NCBI RefSeq assembly: GCF_019400745.1
Contig: NZ_WJIB01000019.1
Location: 42,775 to 106,774 of the forward strand
Length of the DNA: 64,000 bases
From: Cohnella sp. CFH 77786
Lineage (GTDB): Bacteria > Bacillota > Bacilli > Paenibacillales > Paenibacillaceae
Direction of reading: 5' to 3'
A model generated the notes under the pieces. It was not told the DNA's origin and searched no databases. It worked only from the letters and a program-made list of their open reading frames with translations. Of this stretch, positions 1-7,779 are shown in pieces (the first letter of the stretch is position 1; every line of letters begins with the position of its first letter). Position numbers and translations under genes: made by a program.

Positions 1-371
1 GGCCGGCCGAACCGCAGCTCGAGGCCCAAATCATCGCGCCGCACCTGGTCCCAGTCGACCGTGTCGGCGGCGCTGCGTTCGAATCCCTTGAAGTCCCGGC
101 CCTTCAGCTTCGTCAGAATCAAATCGTAATAAGGCGCGTTGTCCGGATAGAACACCGTATGCTTGTCTTCGCCCATGTGGAGAATGATCTGTTCCGGAAA
201 AATGAGCTGCTCCACTTTCTGTTCCGGCCCCAGCGGCTCCGTCGACACGTAATCCTGATTGGACCGGACTTTGGCTTCCATGCTCGGCATGCTGTAAGCG
301 AGAAAATAGCTCTGCACCAGACTGAGCGCCACCAGCAACCCGAGAAGCACGGATTTGGCCTTCTCCATCAT
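1..371 (-). CDS. yycH: YycH, regulator of WalK (partial, 3' end cut by window edge)
   Basis: The N-terminal 123 residues are present. They start MMEKAKSVLLGLLVAL, with one membrane helix at about residues 6-27 followed by an extracytoplasmic domain. The ATG start overlaps the walK stop codon as ATGA, so the two genes are translationally coupled. In Bacillus, YycH and YycI sit on the outer face of the membrane and restrain the sensor kinase WalK. Identification rests on position directly after walK and the usual signal-anchor layout. The remainder lies beyond the left edge. Confidence 0.85.
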   Translation of the reverse strand, partial: MMEKAKSVLLGLLVALSLVQSYFLAYSMPSMEAKVRSNQDYVSTEPLGPEQKVEQLIFPEQIILHMGEDKHTVFYPDNAPYYDLILTKLKGRDFKGFERSAADTVDWDQVRRDDLGLELRFGR

Positions 372-2197
372 GCCGGCTCACTTCCTTCCTGCACGATCGG
401 GAGCGTGACGGTCACGGCGGTGCCGGCGCCGGACTCGGATTCGATCGAGATCGCGCCGCCGTGGGCCCGGACGATTTCCCGGGCAATCGACAAGCCGAGA
501 CCCGTGCCGCCCATGTTGCGCGAGCGGGCCTTGTCCACGCGATAGAAGCGGTCGAAAATCCGCTCCAGGTCCTTCTTGGGAATCCCGATGCCCGTGTCCT
601 TCACGACGACGCAGAGCTGCCCGGCCGGATTGCAGAAGGCGGAGAGCTTGATCGTCCCTCCGTCGAGCGTATATTTCACCGCGTTGGACACGAGGTTATC
701 CAACACTTGATCGATGCCGTCCCGGTCCAGCCAAACCGGCTGCAGATCGGGACTTGCTTGCACCGTGGCGGTGATCGCTTTCTGACGCAGCTGGAACGAG
801 AACCGGTCGACCACTTCGTCCAGCATCTCGTTCATGTTGATCTTCTCTCGCCTGAGCTGGAGACGCCGGGAATCGAACCGCGACAGATGAAGCAGGTCGC
901 TGACCAAGCGGATCATCCGCTCCGTTTCGTTCCGGATGACGCCGACGAACCGCCGCGCCAAATCCCGCTCCTCCATAGCGCCGTCATCCAGGGCTTCGGC
1001 GTAGCTCTTGATCGTCGTCAGCGGCGTGCGCAGCTCGTGCGAGACGTTCGCCACGAACTCCCGCCGGGACTGCTCGAGCTTCTCCGCTTCCGTGATGTCG
1101 TGCAGCACGGCGATCGCGCCCGCCACGCCCTTGTCCCGCCGGCGGATCGGCGTCAAGGTGACGCGCACGATCATCTCGTCCCCGCCATCCTCCGCCTCCC
1201 GGCGAAGCAGCAGCCACGACTCCTTGCCTTCCAGCGTCTCGGCGATCGGCCCTTTATCCACGTTCAAGGCTTCGGACAACGTACGGCCCTCCCAGCCACC
1301 GGAGCCGAGCATGGCCTGGGCGCGCCGGTTGGCAATGATCACGCGTCCGAGCTCGTCCGTTGCCAATACCCCGTCGCTCATATTGGAAAGAACGGAGCTG
1401 AGCTTCTCCTTCTCCTCTTCGCCGAGCGCCAGCGCTTCGCTCAGGCGGTCGGTCATGTCGTTGAACGCGGCGCTCAGCTGCCCGATCTCGTCGGTGCCGA
1501 ACACCGGCACGCGCTGGTCGAAGCGTCCCTCGGCCACGGCCGTCACCTGGCGGGTAAGCGCCTTGATCGGCGCGGTAATCGTGCCGGCCAGCAGAACGCC
1601 GAGCACGGCGGTCAGGCCGAGGGCGATCAGGATCGCCGAGACGAAAATCCGGTTGATCCGCTCCACCGTCTGGTACAGGTCTTTCATCGAAGCGGTAATG
1701 TAGACGGCGCCGACGACTTTGCCCTCGTTGATCACGGGCTTGGCGATGATCTTCTTCCGTTCGTTCTGATCGTCGATGATTTCTTCCTCGTTGTCGGGAA
1801 TACGCTGAAGGGCGCGGCTGACGAGCAGGGACGTGTTTTTGCGGCCGATGATCGAGGGATCCGTCGATTTGGACGTCGTGAGCACTCGGCCGCCCGCGTC
1901 GAGCACCTGGATTTCGGCGCCGCTGAAGGTGGACAAGCTGCCCGCGAGCGCCTTGAGCTCTTCCCCGGCGTCCTGGCGGGCGCCTCCGCTCTTGTCCTGC
2001 TCGGCGAGCGCCGATGCCGACAAGCTCGTCAGCAGGTTCACCTGGTTGTTGAGCGTAGTGGTGAACGATTCGATGAGCGAGCTCTTCATCGCGCTGATGA
2101 AATACACCCCGATCAGCTGCACCGCGATCAGGATCAGCATCAGCACCATCAGGATGAGCTTGGCCTGAATGCTTCGGAACACCCGAAGGTATTTCAT
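368..2197 (-). CDS. walK: WalK (YycG) cell-wall sensor histidine kinase
   Basis: A 609-residue membrane kinase that phosphorylates WalR and so controls wall hydrolase genes. The order is: first helix about 12-35, extracytoplasmic sensor domain about 36-180 (Cache-like), second helix about 183-205, HAMP to about 258, PAS about 262-370, HisKA with phosphoacceptor H387 in FVANVSHELRTPL, and HATPase with N-box near N501-N505, DTGIGIP at 534 and GGTGLGLS at 563. Length matches the family. Its start overlaps the walR stop by 4 bp (ATGA) and its stop overlaps yycH, so walR-walK-yycH form one translationally coupled operon. Confidence 0.97.
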   Translation of the reverse strand: MKYLRVFRSIQAKLILMVLMLILIAVQLIGVYFISAMKSSLIESFTTTLNNQVNLLTSLSASALAEQDKSGGARQDAGEELKALAGSLSTFSGAEIQVLDAGGRVLTTSKSTDPSIIGRKNTSLLVSRALQRIPDNEEEIIDDQNERKKIIAKPVINEGKVVGAVYITASMKDLYQTVERINRIFVSAILIALGLTAVLGVLLAGTITAPIKALTRQVTAVAEGRFDQRVPVFGTDEIGQLSAAFNDMTDRLSEALALGEEEKEKLSSVLSNMSDGVLATDELGRVIIANRRAQAMLGSGGWEGRTLSEALNVDKGPIAETLEGKESWLLLRREAEDGGDEMIVRVTLTPIRRRDKGVAGAIAVLHDITEAEKLEQSRREFVANVSHELRTPLTTIKSYAEALDDGAMEERDLARRFVGVIRNETERMIRLVSDLLHLSRFDSRRLQLRREKINMNEMLDEVVDRFSFQLRQKAITATVQASPDLQPVWLDRDGIDQVLDNLVSNAVKYTLDGGTIKLSAFCNPAGQLCVVVKDTGIGIPKKDLERIFDRFYRVDKARSRNMGGTGLGLSIAREIVRAHGGAISIESESGAGTAVTVTLPIVQEGSEPA

Positions 2198-2940
2198 CCC
2201 AGCAGCCCGCCCGACGTCCGGGGATTGCGCATCAAGTACCCGAGCCCGCGGCGGGTCATGATGATGTCCGGCCGGCTCGGGTCATCCTCGATCTTCTCGC
2301 GGAGCCGGCGGATCGTGACGTCGACCGTGCGGACGTCGCCGAAATATTCGAAGCCCCAGACCGCCTGCAGCAGGTGCTCCCGCGTCATGACCTTGCCGCT
2401 GTTGCGGGCCAGGTAATGCAGCAGCTCGAACTCCCGGTGGGTCAGGTCCAGCGGCTGTCCGTTTTTGTATACTACGTACATGTCCGTATCGATGAACAGG
2501 TTGAACAGCTTCAGCCCTTGCGGTTCCGCCGCCTCTTGCTGCGCATTGTCGTCGCTCCCGCGGGGCGACTCGAGGTTGCGCTGGCGCCGCAGATGGGCCT
2601 TCACCCGCGCGAGCAGCTCGCGCGTGCCGAACGGCTTCGTCACGTAATCGTCGGCGCCCAGCTCGAGGCCGAGCACCTTGTCGATCTCCGTGTCCTTGGC
2701 CGTCAGCATGATGATCGGCGTGGACAGACGCGTCCGCACCTCGCGGCAGACGTCCATTCCGTCCTTGACCGGCAGCATCAGGTCGAGGAGGATCAGGTCC
2801 GGGTCCTCCTCGAAGGCGAGCCGCACCGCCGCTTCCCCGTCGAAAGCGCAGACGACCTCGTAGCCTTCTTTTTCCAGATTGAATTTCAGAATATCCGCGA
2901 TCGGCCGCTCATCGTCCACGACCAGAATTTTACCCGGCAT
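2194..2940 (-). CDS. walR: WalR (YycF) OmpR-family response regulator
   Basis: A 248-residue regulator that activates autolysin and wall-metabolism genes when phosphorylated by WalK. The receiver domain has the acid pocket D9-D10 and phosphoacceptor D53 in LLDLMLP, then T and K of the switch in LTAKD and VTKPF. The C-terminal winged helix (about 150-240) contains VWGFEYFGDVRTVDVTIRRL. The linker is longer than in B. subtilis and Ser/Asp/Ala-rich. A strong ribosome site AAGGAGG precedes the ATG. It is the first gene of the walRK operon. Confidence 0.97.
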   Translation of the reverse strand: MPGKILVVDDERPIADILKFNLEKEGYEVVCAFDGEAAVRLAFEEDPDLILLDLMLPVKDGMDVCREVRTRLSTPIIMLTAKDTEIDKVLGLELGADDYVTKPFGTRELLARVKAHLRRQRNLESPRGSDDNAQQEAAEPQGLKLFNLFIDTDMYVVYKNGQPLDLTHREFELLHYLARNSGKVMTREHLLQAVWGFEYFGDVRTVDVTIRRLREKIEDDPSRPDIIMTRRGLGYLMRNPRTSGGLLG

Positions 2941-2983
2941 GCGTGCACCGCCTCCTTGCTCCGGAAGCTATTCGAATATCTCT

Positions 2984-2992
2984 ATCTTACCA
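2984..2992 (-). promoter_or_regulatory. Candidate extended -10 promoter for walRK
   Basis: Reading leftward the bases TGGTAAGAT give an extended -10 (TGn + TAAGAT) about 45 bp before the walR start. No good -35 hexamer is seen at the right distance. Confidence 0.4.
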
Positions 2993-3052
2993 TATCAGGA
3001 TAGCCGGGAGAACGGCGGGAAATAATCTCCTGCGCTCTCCCGCCGGAAGGAA

Positions 3053-3084
3053 GAAGGCTTTCTCCCGCGGGGAAGAAAGCCTTC
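3053..3084 (-). terminator. Hairpin between the M23 gene and walR
   Basis: An 11-bp perfect stem GAAGGCTTTCT / AGAAAGCCTTC closes on a 10-nt GC-rich loop just past the stop of the M23 peptidase gene. A second 8-bp stem (3013-3020 with 3038-3045) follows. No long T-run is seen, so termination efficiency is uncertain. Confidence 0.45.
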
Positions 3085-3094
3085 TCGAAGCGTC

Positions 3095-4666
3095 TTATAG
3101 ATAACTCAAAGGATTCTTGAGCTTGCCGTCCAGATGGATTTCGAAATGCAAATGAGTGCCGGTGGAATGTCCTGTGCTGCCCATGATGCCGATCGTGTCG
3201 CCCTTCTCCACGATCTGGCCCTTCTTCACTTTCAAGCTCTTCATATGGCCGTACACGGTCTTAAAGCCGTTCTTGTGATCGATGATGATCATGTTGCCCA
3301 GGCCGCCGGACTTATAGCCCGCGAACTCGACAACCCCGTTGTCGGCGGCGAGAATGCTGCTCCGGCCGACGATGTCGATGCCGTTGTGCATCCGGCCCCA
3401 CCGCATGCCCAGGTAGCTGGTGACCCGGTGGCCGATGACCGGCCAGGCGAACTTGCCGGTGCCTTCCCCCGCGATCACCTTGGTGCCTTTCAGGATGATC
3501 GTCGATACCGGCTTCTCCAACAGCGTCTCGGAGACGATTTCTTCCTCCAGCAGGCTGCCGTTCTTCTTGACGAGCCTGTACGTGACCCGTTTCTTGCCGT
3601 CGCGGCCTTGCCGGATCACCTTCGACTCGCCGGCCCGCATGTCCTCGCTCTTCCTGTACTCGATCGGGGCCTCCACCGTCTCGGTCTGCGTCACCTGCTC
3701 CTCCGAATGGACGTTAAGGACGGGCTTCAGCTCGGTTAAATCGAGAACGTCTCCGATGTGCAGCATGTCGTCCACGATCCACGGGTTGTTCCGGTAGATG
3801 AGCTCGGGAGACACATTGAACTTCTCGGCGATGCAGCCCAGGCAATCGCCTTCCTTGACCGTGTACTTCACCGCCGTCGGATTTCCCGTCACGAGCTGCT
3901 TGTAGAGCTTGTCGGGATCGGACAGGACGCCCCCCGTAAGCTTAACCTCCGCGAGATCCACCTTCTCGGCGAAATCGATCCGGGTCACCTTCCGCTCCGG
4001 AACGGCCGATGCCGGTTTGGAGCCGGCGGTCGCGGAGAGCACCTTGATTTGAGGAGCAGGTTTATTCGCCGTCGCCTGGACGGGGACGGCTTCCGGGACA
4101 TATTTCTTTTTGACTTTCGCCAGGAGGGCTTCCGCCGCCTCCCGGTCGCGGACGACGCCGACGACTTTCCCGTTCACCTTGAGCTCCACGCCTACCGGAT
4201 GGGTCGTCACTCGAGCCGCCAAAGCGGCCAGCGTGGCTTCGTCGTCCGGACTCGCTTTGTAAGCCCTTTCCAGTTGGTATGTAACTTGATCTTCATCCAA
4301 CGCCTGCAGGACGGGGGTATCCGCTCCGTTCAGTTCGGCCGCTTTGGCTGCCAGCCATCGCTCGACCTTCGTTTTGTCGCTGATTTGCCCGACCGGCGTG
4401 CCCTTGACATACACTTGGAAATAGTCGTTCGTATGCGCTTCGACGTACTGCTGTCCGCCGATCGCCACGGCGCCTACGCCCAAGAGAGCAACCGCCGTTG
4501 CGGCGATCGGCTTGCGGTATTGCCGGATGAAACGGCTCTTTTTCGGATTAAGTGTCTGGTTAACAATCGTTATTCCTTTCAAGCAGTAAGACCGAACATG
4601 CCGGAGACTGCCCATTGCTGCGGCAGCTGCGCTCCGGATCCGGTCCGTTCCCCTGAAAACGGCCAT
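3095..4666 (-). CDS. Membrane-anchored M23 endopeptidase with LysM and G5 domains
   Basis: This is a peptidoglycan hydrolase of 523 residues from the chosen start. A cytoplasmic basic stretch and one membrane helix (about 52-71) are followed by a long extracytoplasmic region, a LysM wall-binding module (about 268-311, YTVKEGDCLG), a G5 domain (about 320-395) and a C-terminal M23 LytM domain. The zinc ligands are all present: H427 and D431 in HNGID, H474 in YGHMK, and HLHFE at 505-509. I chose the ATG at 4666 because AAAGGAG sits 6 nt before it; an in-frame start at 4723 would add 19 residues and lacks such a site. Its place beside walRK fits a role in wall turnover. Confidence 0.9.
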   Translation of the reverse strand: MAVFRGTDRIRSAAAAAMGSLRHVRSYCLKGITIVNQTLNPKKSRFIRQYRKPIAATAVALLGVGAVAIGGQQYVEAHTNDYFQVYVKGTPVGQISDKTKVERWLAAKAAELNGADTPVLQALDEDQVTYQLERAYKASPDDEATLAALAARVTTHPVGVELKVNGKVVGVVRDREAAEALLAKVKKKYVPEAVPVQATANKPAPQIKVLSATAGSKPASAVPERKVTRIDFAEKVDLAEVKLTGGVLSDPDKLYKQLVTGNPTAVKYTVKEGDCLGCIAEKFNVSPELIYRNNPWIVDDMLHIGDVLDLTELKPVLNVHSEEQVTQTETVEAPIEYRKSEDMRAGESKVIRQGRDGKKRVTYRLVKKNGSLLEEEIVSETLLEKPVSTIILKGTKVIAGEGTGKFAWPVIGHRVTSYLGMRWGRMHNGIDIVGRSSILAADNGVVEFAGYKSGGLGNMIIIDHKNGFKTVYGHMKSLKVKKGQIVEKGDTIGIMGSTGHSTGTHLHFEIHLDGKLKNPLSYL

Positions 4667-4799
4667 GATCTTCTCCTTTACGCGCAAAATGATAGGACGA
4701 GATTTCGTTCCCGTTCGAGCCAAAACTTGTATCCTACTTTAGCATATGTCGAACGGCGCAGACAACCAAACAGACGTTTGTTGGAACGGAACTGGAAAT

Positions 4800-4823
4800 A
4801 AGCCGCCTCGCGGGAGGCGGCTT
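4800..4823 (-). terminator. Rho-independent terminator after the 4842-5603 gene
   Basis: A 10-bp GC-rich stem (AAGCCGCCTC / GAGGCGGCTT, 4-nt loop) lies just after the stop codon. On the leftward strand it is followed by TTATTT. Confidence 0.6.
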
Positions 4824-4841
4824 CGCAAACGATCACGCTGC

Positions 4842-5603
4842 TTATCGATCGGGTCCTGTAGGCTGATCGGGCGGGGCTTCGGAGCCTTCGGGGGCTTCTT
4901 CGGGGCTCTCGGCTTTCAGCCGGAGCAGTTCCATGATTTGGCCGTATTCCGTTTCGGTCAAGGAAGGCTTGATCGCATCTCCGATTATCGTCAACTCTTC
5001 CTCCGTCAATCCGTCCTCCAAATATCCCGACAATCGCTCCAATTGCTCCGCGCTCAGCTTGGCCATCACCGTTCGGAGGAGCTGGCGCTGTTCCTCGGTC
5101 ATGCCCAGAATGTTCGCGCCCCCGTTCTGAAAGACCGGGACGGAGCCGTCACCGTCCGAAGGGGACGGACTTCCGGACGCTTGCGAGTCCGGGGCGTCCG
5201 ATTCCGGAGCCGGCGGGCTCGTGTGGGCGCCGTTTCGGGAGGCCGTATCGGTGTCCGTTTGAGAGTCGCTGCGGCTGTCCGGATTCGGGCTCCCGTCTTC
5301 ACTCCCTTCCGGCAGGGCGGCGTTCCCGTTGTCATGCGCGGGTTCTGTAGAGGTCGATTCGGAAGAGGGAGACGGCGGCGCGGCATTATTCTCCTCGGGT
5401 TTGGCGGGCGGATTTGCGCCCCACAGCTTGCCCCAGACGCCGGACAAAGCGAACGGCTGCGTCTGAAGGGGCAGATCCAACTGCTTCAACAGAGATTCCA
5501 TATAGCTGTTCACGATGTATCCGGTCGTCCATATGCTGAGAAAACTGAGGAGCAAGGCCGTCGACAGCGTGCGCGCCGCCCAGTTCAACCACCATTTCCA
5601 CAT
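4842..5603 (-). CDS. Unrecognised single-pass membrane protein with acidic Ser/Pro-rich linker
   Basis: I do not recognise this family. The protein has 253 residues: an N-terminal Trp-rich helix (MWKWWLNWAARTLSTALLLS) that should insert in the membrane, a short amphipathic stretch, about 95 residues of low-complexity Pro/Ser/Asp/Glu linker, then a compact helical domain (about 155-235) rich in Leu, Glu and Gln with the pattern LTEEELTIIGDAIKPSLTE. AGGTGA 7 nt before the ATG at 5603 decides the start; an upstream in-frame ATG at 5624 has no site. The gene stands alone between two terminators, so it has its own transcript. The helical domain may bind a protein partner, but nothing shows which. 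Confidence 0.75.
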   Translation of the reverse strand: MWKWWLNWAARTLSTALLLSFLSIWTTGYIVNSYMESLLKQLDLPLQTQPFALSGVWGKLWGANPPAKPEENNAAPPSPSSESTSTEPAHDNGNAALPEGSEDGSPNPDSRSDSQTDTDTASRNGAHTSPPAPESDAPDSQASGSPSPSDGDGSVPVFQNGGANILGMTEEQRQLLRTVMAKLSAEQLERLSGYLEDGLTEEELTIIGDAIKPSLTETEYGQIMELLRLKAESPEEAPEGSEAPPDQPTGPDR

Positions 5604-5677
5604 GCGGCTGTCACCTGTTTCCATCTGATTTTCATAGTTTTCAGTATGGGCAAACCTCGATTCTTTTAACCTCTAAA

Positions 5678-5710
5678 ACAAAAAAGCTCTTCCCGTTGAA
5701 AGAGAAGAGC
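5678..5710 (-). terminator. Rho-independent terminator of the ABC/phosphatase operon
   Basis: Stem GCTCTTC / GAAGAGC (5686-5692 with 5704-5710), followed on the leftward strand by TTTTTTGTTTT. It lies 42 bp past the stop of the metallophosphoesterase gene. Confidence 0.8.
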
Positions 5711-5752
5711 GCTGATGAAGTTCCAGCCGGCTATTCGGCGAACCGGCGATTT

Positions 5753-6607
5753 TTAACGAAACGGATCGTCCACCCGGAATTGCGCGGCTTCCACCCATTT
5801 CCCCGTCGAGAAATCCCGGCCTCTTACGCGCACGTGGTCGGCATACACCTCGACATAGTAGCCTTGGCTGCCTTCCTTGCGCTCGTCCTCGTCCGTCCAG
5901 AGATAGGCGACCGAAGCGGCATTGAACATGGCGGGCAGCTTGCCCGCGCCGTCATAATAGGTGAGAGGCGATCCCAATTCCCAATGCCCATGCCCCGTGA
6001 AGAGAATGGCTTGGCGATGCTTGGACAGAACCCGCTTGAGTTCCTCGTCCTCCGTCACCCCGTACCACTTGTGGGGTTCCACCGTGCCCGCCACCGTGTC
6101 CTTTAACGGCTGATGGAGGAAGACGAAAACCGGTTTGCCAGGAGACGCGTCCTCTCCCAATTTGGCATCCAGCCATGCGAGCTGCTCTTCCGACAGCTTG
6201 CAGAACAGCTCCAGCCCTTGCTCCGTCCCGAGAAAAATAAAATGATAGCCGCAGATCCAATGGTCGTGGTACGCGGCCGTCATCCCCGTAGCCGTAAGGA
6301 AGTCGGACAAGCGCGAGCTCCATTCCCCCAGAGCGACATCGTGGTTGCCCATCGTGAAGTAAAGAGGGGGCAATCGGTCGTTCCAGCGGTTCCAGATTCT
6401 CTTCATCTCTTCATATTCTGCCGGAAAGCCATGGTCGGTAACATCCCCGGCGTGCATGATGCCGCAGCTGCCCGGGGCGTTCTCCGCGATATCCTGAAGC
6501 GCCCGCTCCAGATTCAGGTTGTACGGGTGATTCGGGTCGACGGTGACATGGGTATCCGTGATCACCTGGAAAGAGAGAAGGGGGCGGGTGACATCGGTAT
6601 GCATCAT
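5753..6607 (-). CDS. Calcineurin-like metallophosphoesterase
   Basis: A cytoplasmic phosphoesterase of 284 residues with the full metal-binding signature: DTH (18-20), GDVTDHG (54-60), GNHD (87-90), H165 in FLHQPL and GHGHWE (205-210). No signal peptide is present. The start is the ATG at 6607 preceded by AAGGAGG; a second ATG follows at once. It is the last gene of a leftward operon with ABC permeases, a binding lipoprotein, a HAD phosphatase and an SMR exporter, so it probably acts on a phosphorylated or phosphodiester product of the imported substrate. The substrate itself cannot be read from the sequence. Confidence 0.88.
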   Translation of the reverse strand: MMHTDVTRPLLSFQVITDTHVTVDPNHPYNLNLERALQDIAENAPGSCGIMHAGDVTDHGFPAEYEEMKRIWNRWNDRLPPLYFTMGNHDVALGEWSSRLSDFLTATGMTAAYHDHWICGYHFIFLGTEQGLELFCKLSEEQLAWLDAKLGEDASPGKPVFVFLHQPLKDTVAGTVEPHKWYGVTEDEELKRVLSKHRQAILFTGHGHWELGSPLTYYDGAGKLPAMFNAASVAYLWTDEDERKEGSQGYYVEVYADHVRVRGRDFSTGKWVEAAQFRVDDPFR

Positions 6608-6633
6608 GAAACCTCCTTGGACGAATGGATGGC

Positions 6634-6957
6634 TCAGTGGCCGCTTCTGCTCACGTTCAAACCGACGACTCCCGCCACGATCACGGCGATCCAGAGCAGG
6701 GAGCCGAGAGGCAATTTTTCTTGGAAAAAGAAATAGCCTGCGAGCGCGATGAGGACGATGCCGATTCCCGACCAGATCGCATATACCGCTGCCACTTCCA
6801 TGTAGCCGAGCGCGAAGTTCAGGCACGTGAAGCTGATTCCGTAAAACAGGAACATGAGCACGGAAGGGACGAGACGCGTAAAGCTTTCCGAGAGCTTCAT
6901 CGAGATCGTGCCGGACAGCTCGAAGAAAATCGCCAGGCTTAAGAACAACCAACCCAT
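6634..6957 (-). CDS. SMR-family small multidrug/guanidinium-type exporter
   Basis: A 107-residue protein with four hydrophobic helices. The first carries the essential acidic residue (E13 in AIFFELSGTISMKLSE, the counterpart of EmrE E14), and SFTRLVPS after it is typical. The ATG at 6957 is preceded by GGGGGAG with ordinary spacing; another ATG at 6975 overlaps the stop of the HAD gene as ATGA and would add six residues. SMR proteins exchange protons for cations such as quaternary amines or guanidinium. Only one subunit is encoded here, so it could work as a homodimer. Its place between two phosphatases in an ABC operon is unusual. Confidence 0.88.
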   Translation of the reverse strand: MGWLFLSLAIFFELSGTISMKLSESFTRLVPSVLMFLFYGISFTCLNFALGYMEVAAVYAIWSGIGIVLIALAGYFFFQEKLPLGSLLWIAVIVAGVVGLNVSRSGH

Positions 6958-6971
6958 ACGGCTCCCCCTTT

Positions 6972-7769
6972 TCATGCTTCGTCCTTCTCCGGCATGATCG
7001 CAAGCTCCCGGTAGGATCTGATCAGGGCGTCCGCATCGGGCAATGGCGCTGCGCCTTCCGCTTCGCCTGCGCCGGGGAACGAGATCCCGACGGCGACGGC
7101 CGCGCCGGCCGATTTGGCCATGCGCATATCCCCGTTCGTATCTCCGATCACGGCGACTTGCGAACCATCCAGAGAGAGCTGGCGGCAGGCCAACAGGGCC
7201 ATATCGGGATACGGCTTCCCTCGCTCCACCTGATCCGTGCCGACACATGCGGAGAAATACCCGAGGATGCCGAGCCATTCCAGATGCTTAAGGGCCGACA
7301 CGGTCTCGTCCGCCGTCACGACCGCCATCTTGACCCCGCTCCGGCGGCAGCTCTCCAGGAACGGAACGGCGTCCGGAATCGGACGCACCGCGCGCGTTTC
7401 GTCCAGCCGCTCGTCGGCGAACCGCCTGCTTGCATCGGCAAGGGTCCTGGCTTCCGCCCATGACAGGCCGGCCCGGTATCCGTGCCATGCCAGTATCGTC
7501 AGCATGTCGTCAACCGTCCCCATCGCCAGCGGTCCGCTTCGGTCGTAATCGGTGACCCGCCCGCAGGCGCCATGGAGAGTCCCCCACAGCACGTCGGGGC
7601 CGACGCCGAGAGGCGGAAGATTTCTCGCTTCCAGTAAAGCGGAGAACCGGGCGAGCATTTGCCCGCTCCAGTCCCCCCAGGTGTAAATGAAATCCATCAG
7701 CGTTCCATCCTTATCGAACAAAATGCCTTCGATCCGATAAGTTCTGCCCGCCGCATGCAATACCGGCAT
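6972..7769 (-). CDS. HAD-superfamily phosphatase (Gph/PGP-like)
   Basis: A 265-residue hydrolase. Motif I is FDKDGT (D19 nucleophile, D21 acid/base), motif II is VVTADE, motif III is the Lys of RGKPYPD, and motif IV is GDTNGDM. The cap domain (about 30-110) is helical, as in phosphoglycolate-phosphatase-like enzymes. The ATG at 7769 follows AGGTGA, which overlaps the stop codon of the upstream binding-protein gene, so the two are closely coupled. Its substrate is likely a small phosphomonoester connected with the ABC transporter of the operon. Confidence 0.88.
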   Translation of the reverse strand: MPVLHAAGRTYRIEGILFDKDGTLMDFIYTWGDWSGQMLARFSALLEARNLPPLGVGPDVLWGTLHGACGRVTDYDRSGPLAMGTVDDMLTILAWHGYRAGLSWAEARTLADASRRFADERLDETRAVRPIPDAVPFLESCRRSGVKMAVVTADETVSALKHLEWLGILGYFSACVGTDQVERGKPYPDMALLACRQLSLDGSQVAVIGDTNGDMRMAKSAGAAVAVGISFPGAGEAEGAAPLPDADALIRSYRELAIMPEKDEA

Positions 7770-7779
7770 GGCCCGTCAC

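Noticed and set aside
461..2416. A 651-codon open frame on the + strand
   Set aside because: It lies opposite walK and the end of walR, has no ribosome site, and its protein is rich in His, Arg and Gln, typical of antisense frames in GC-rich genes.
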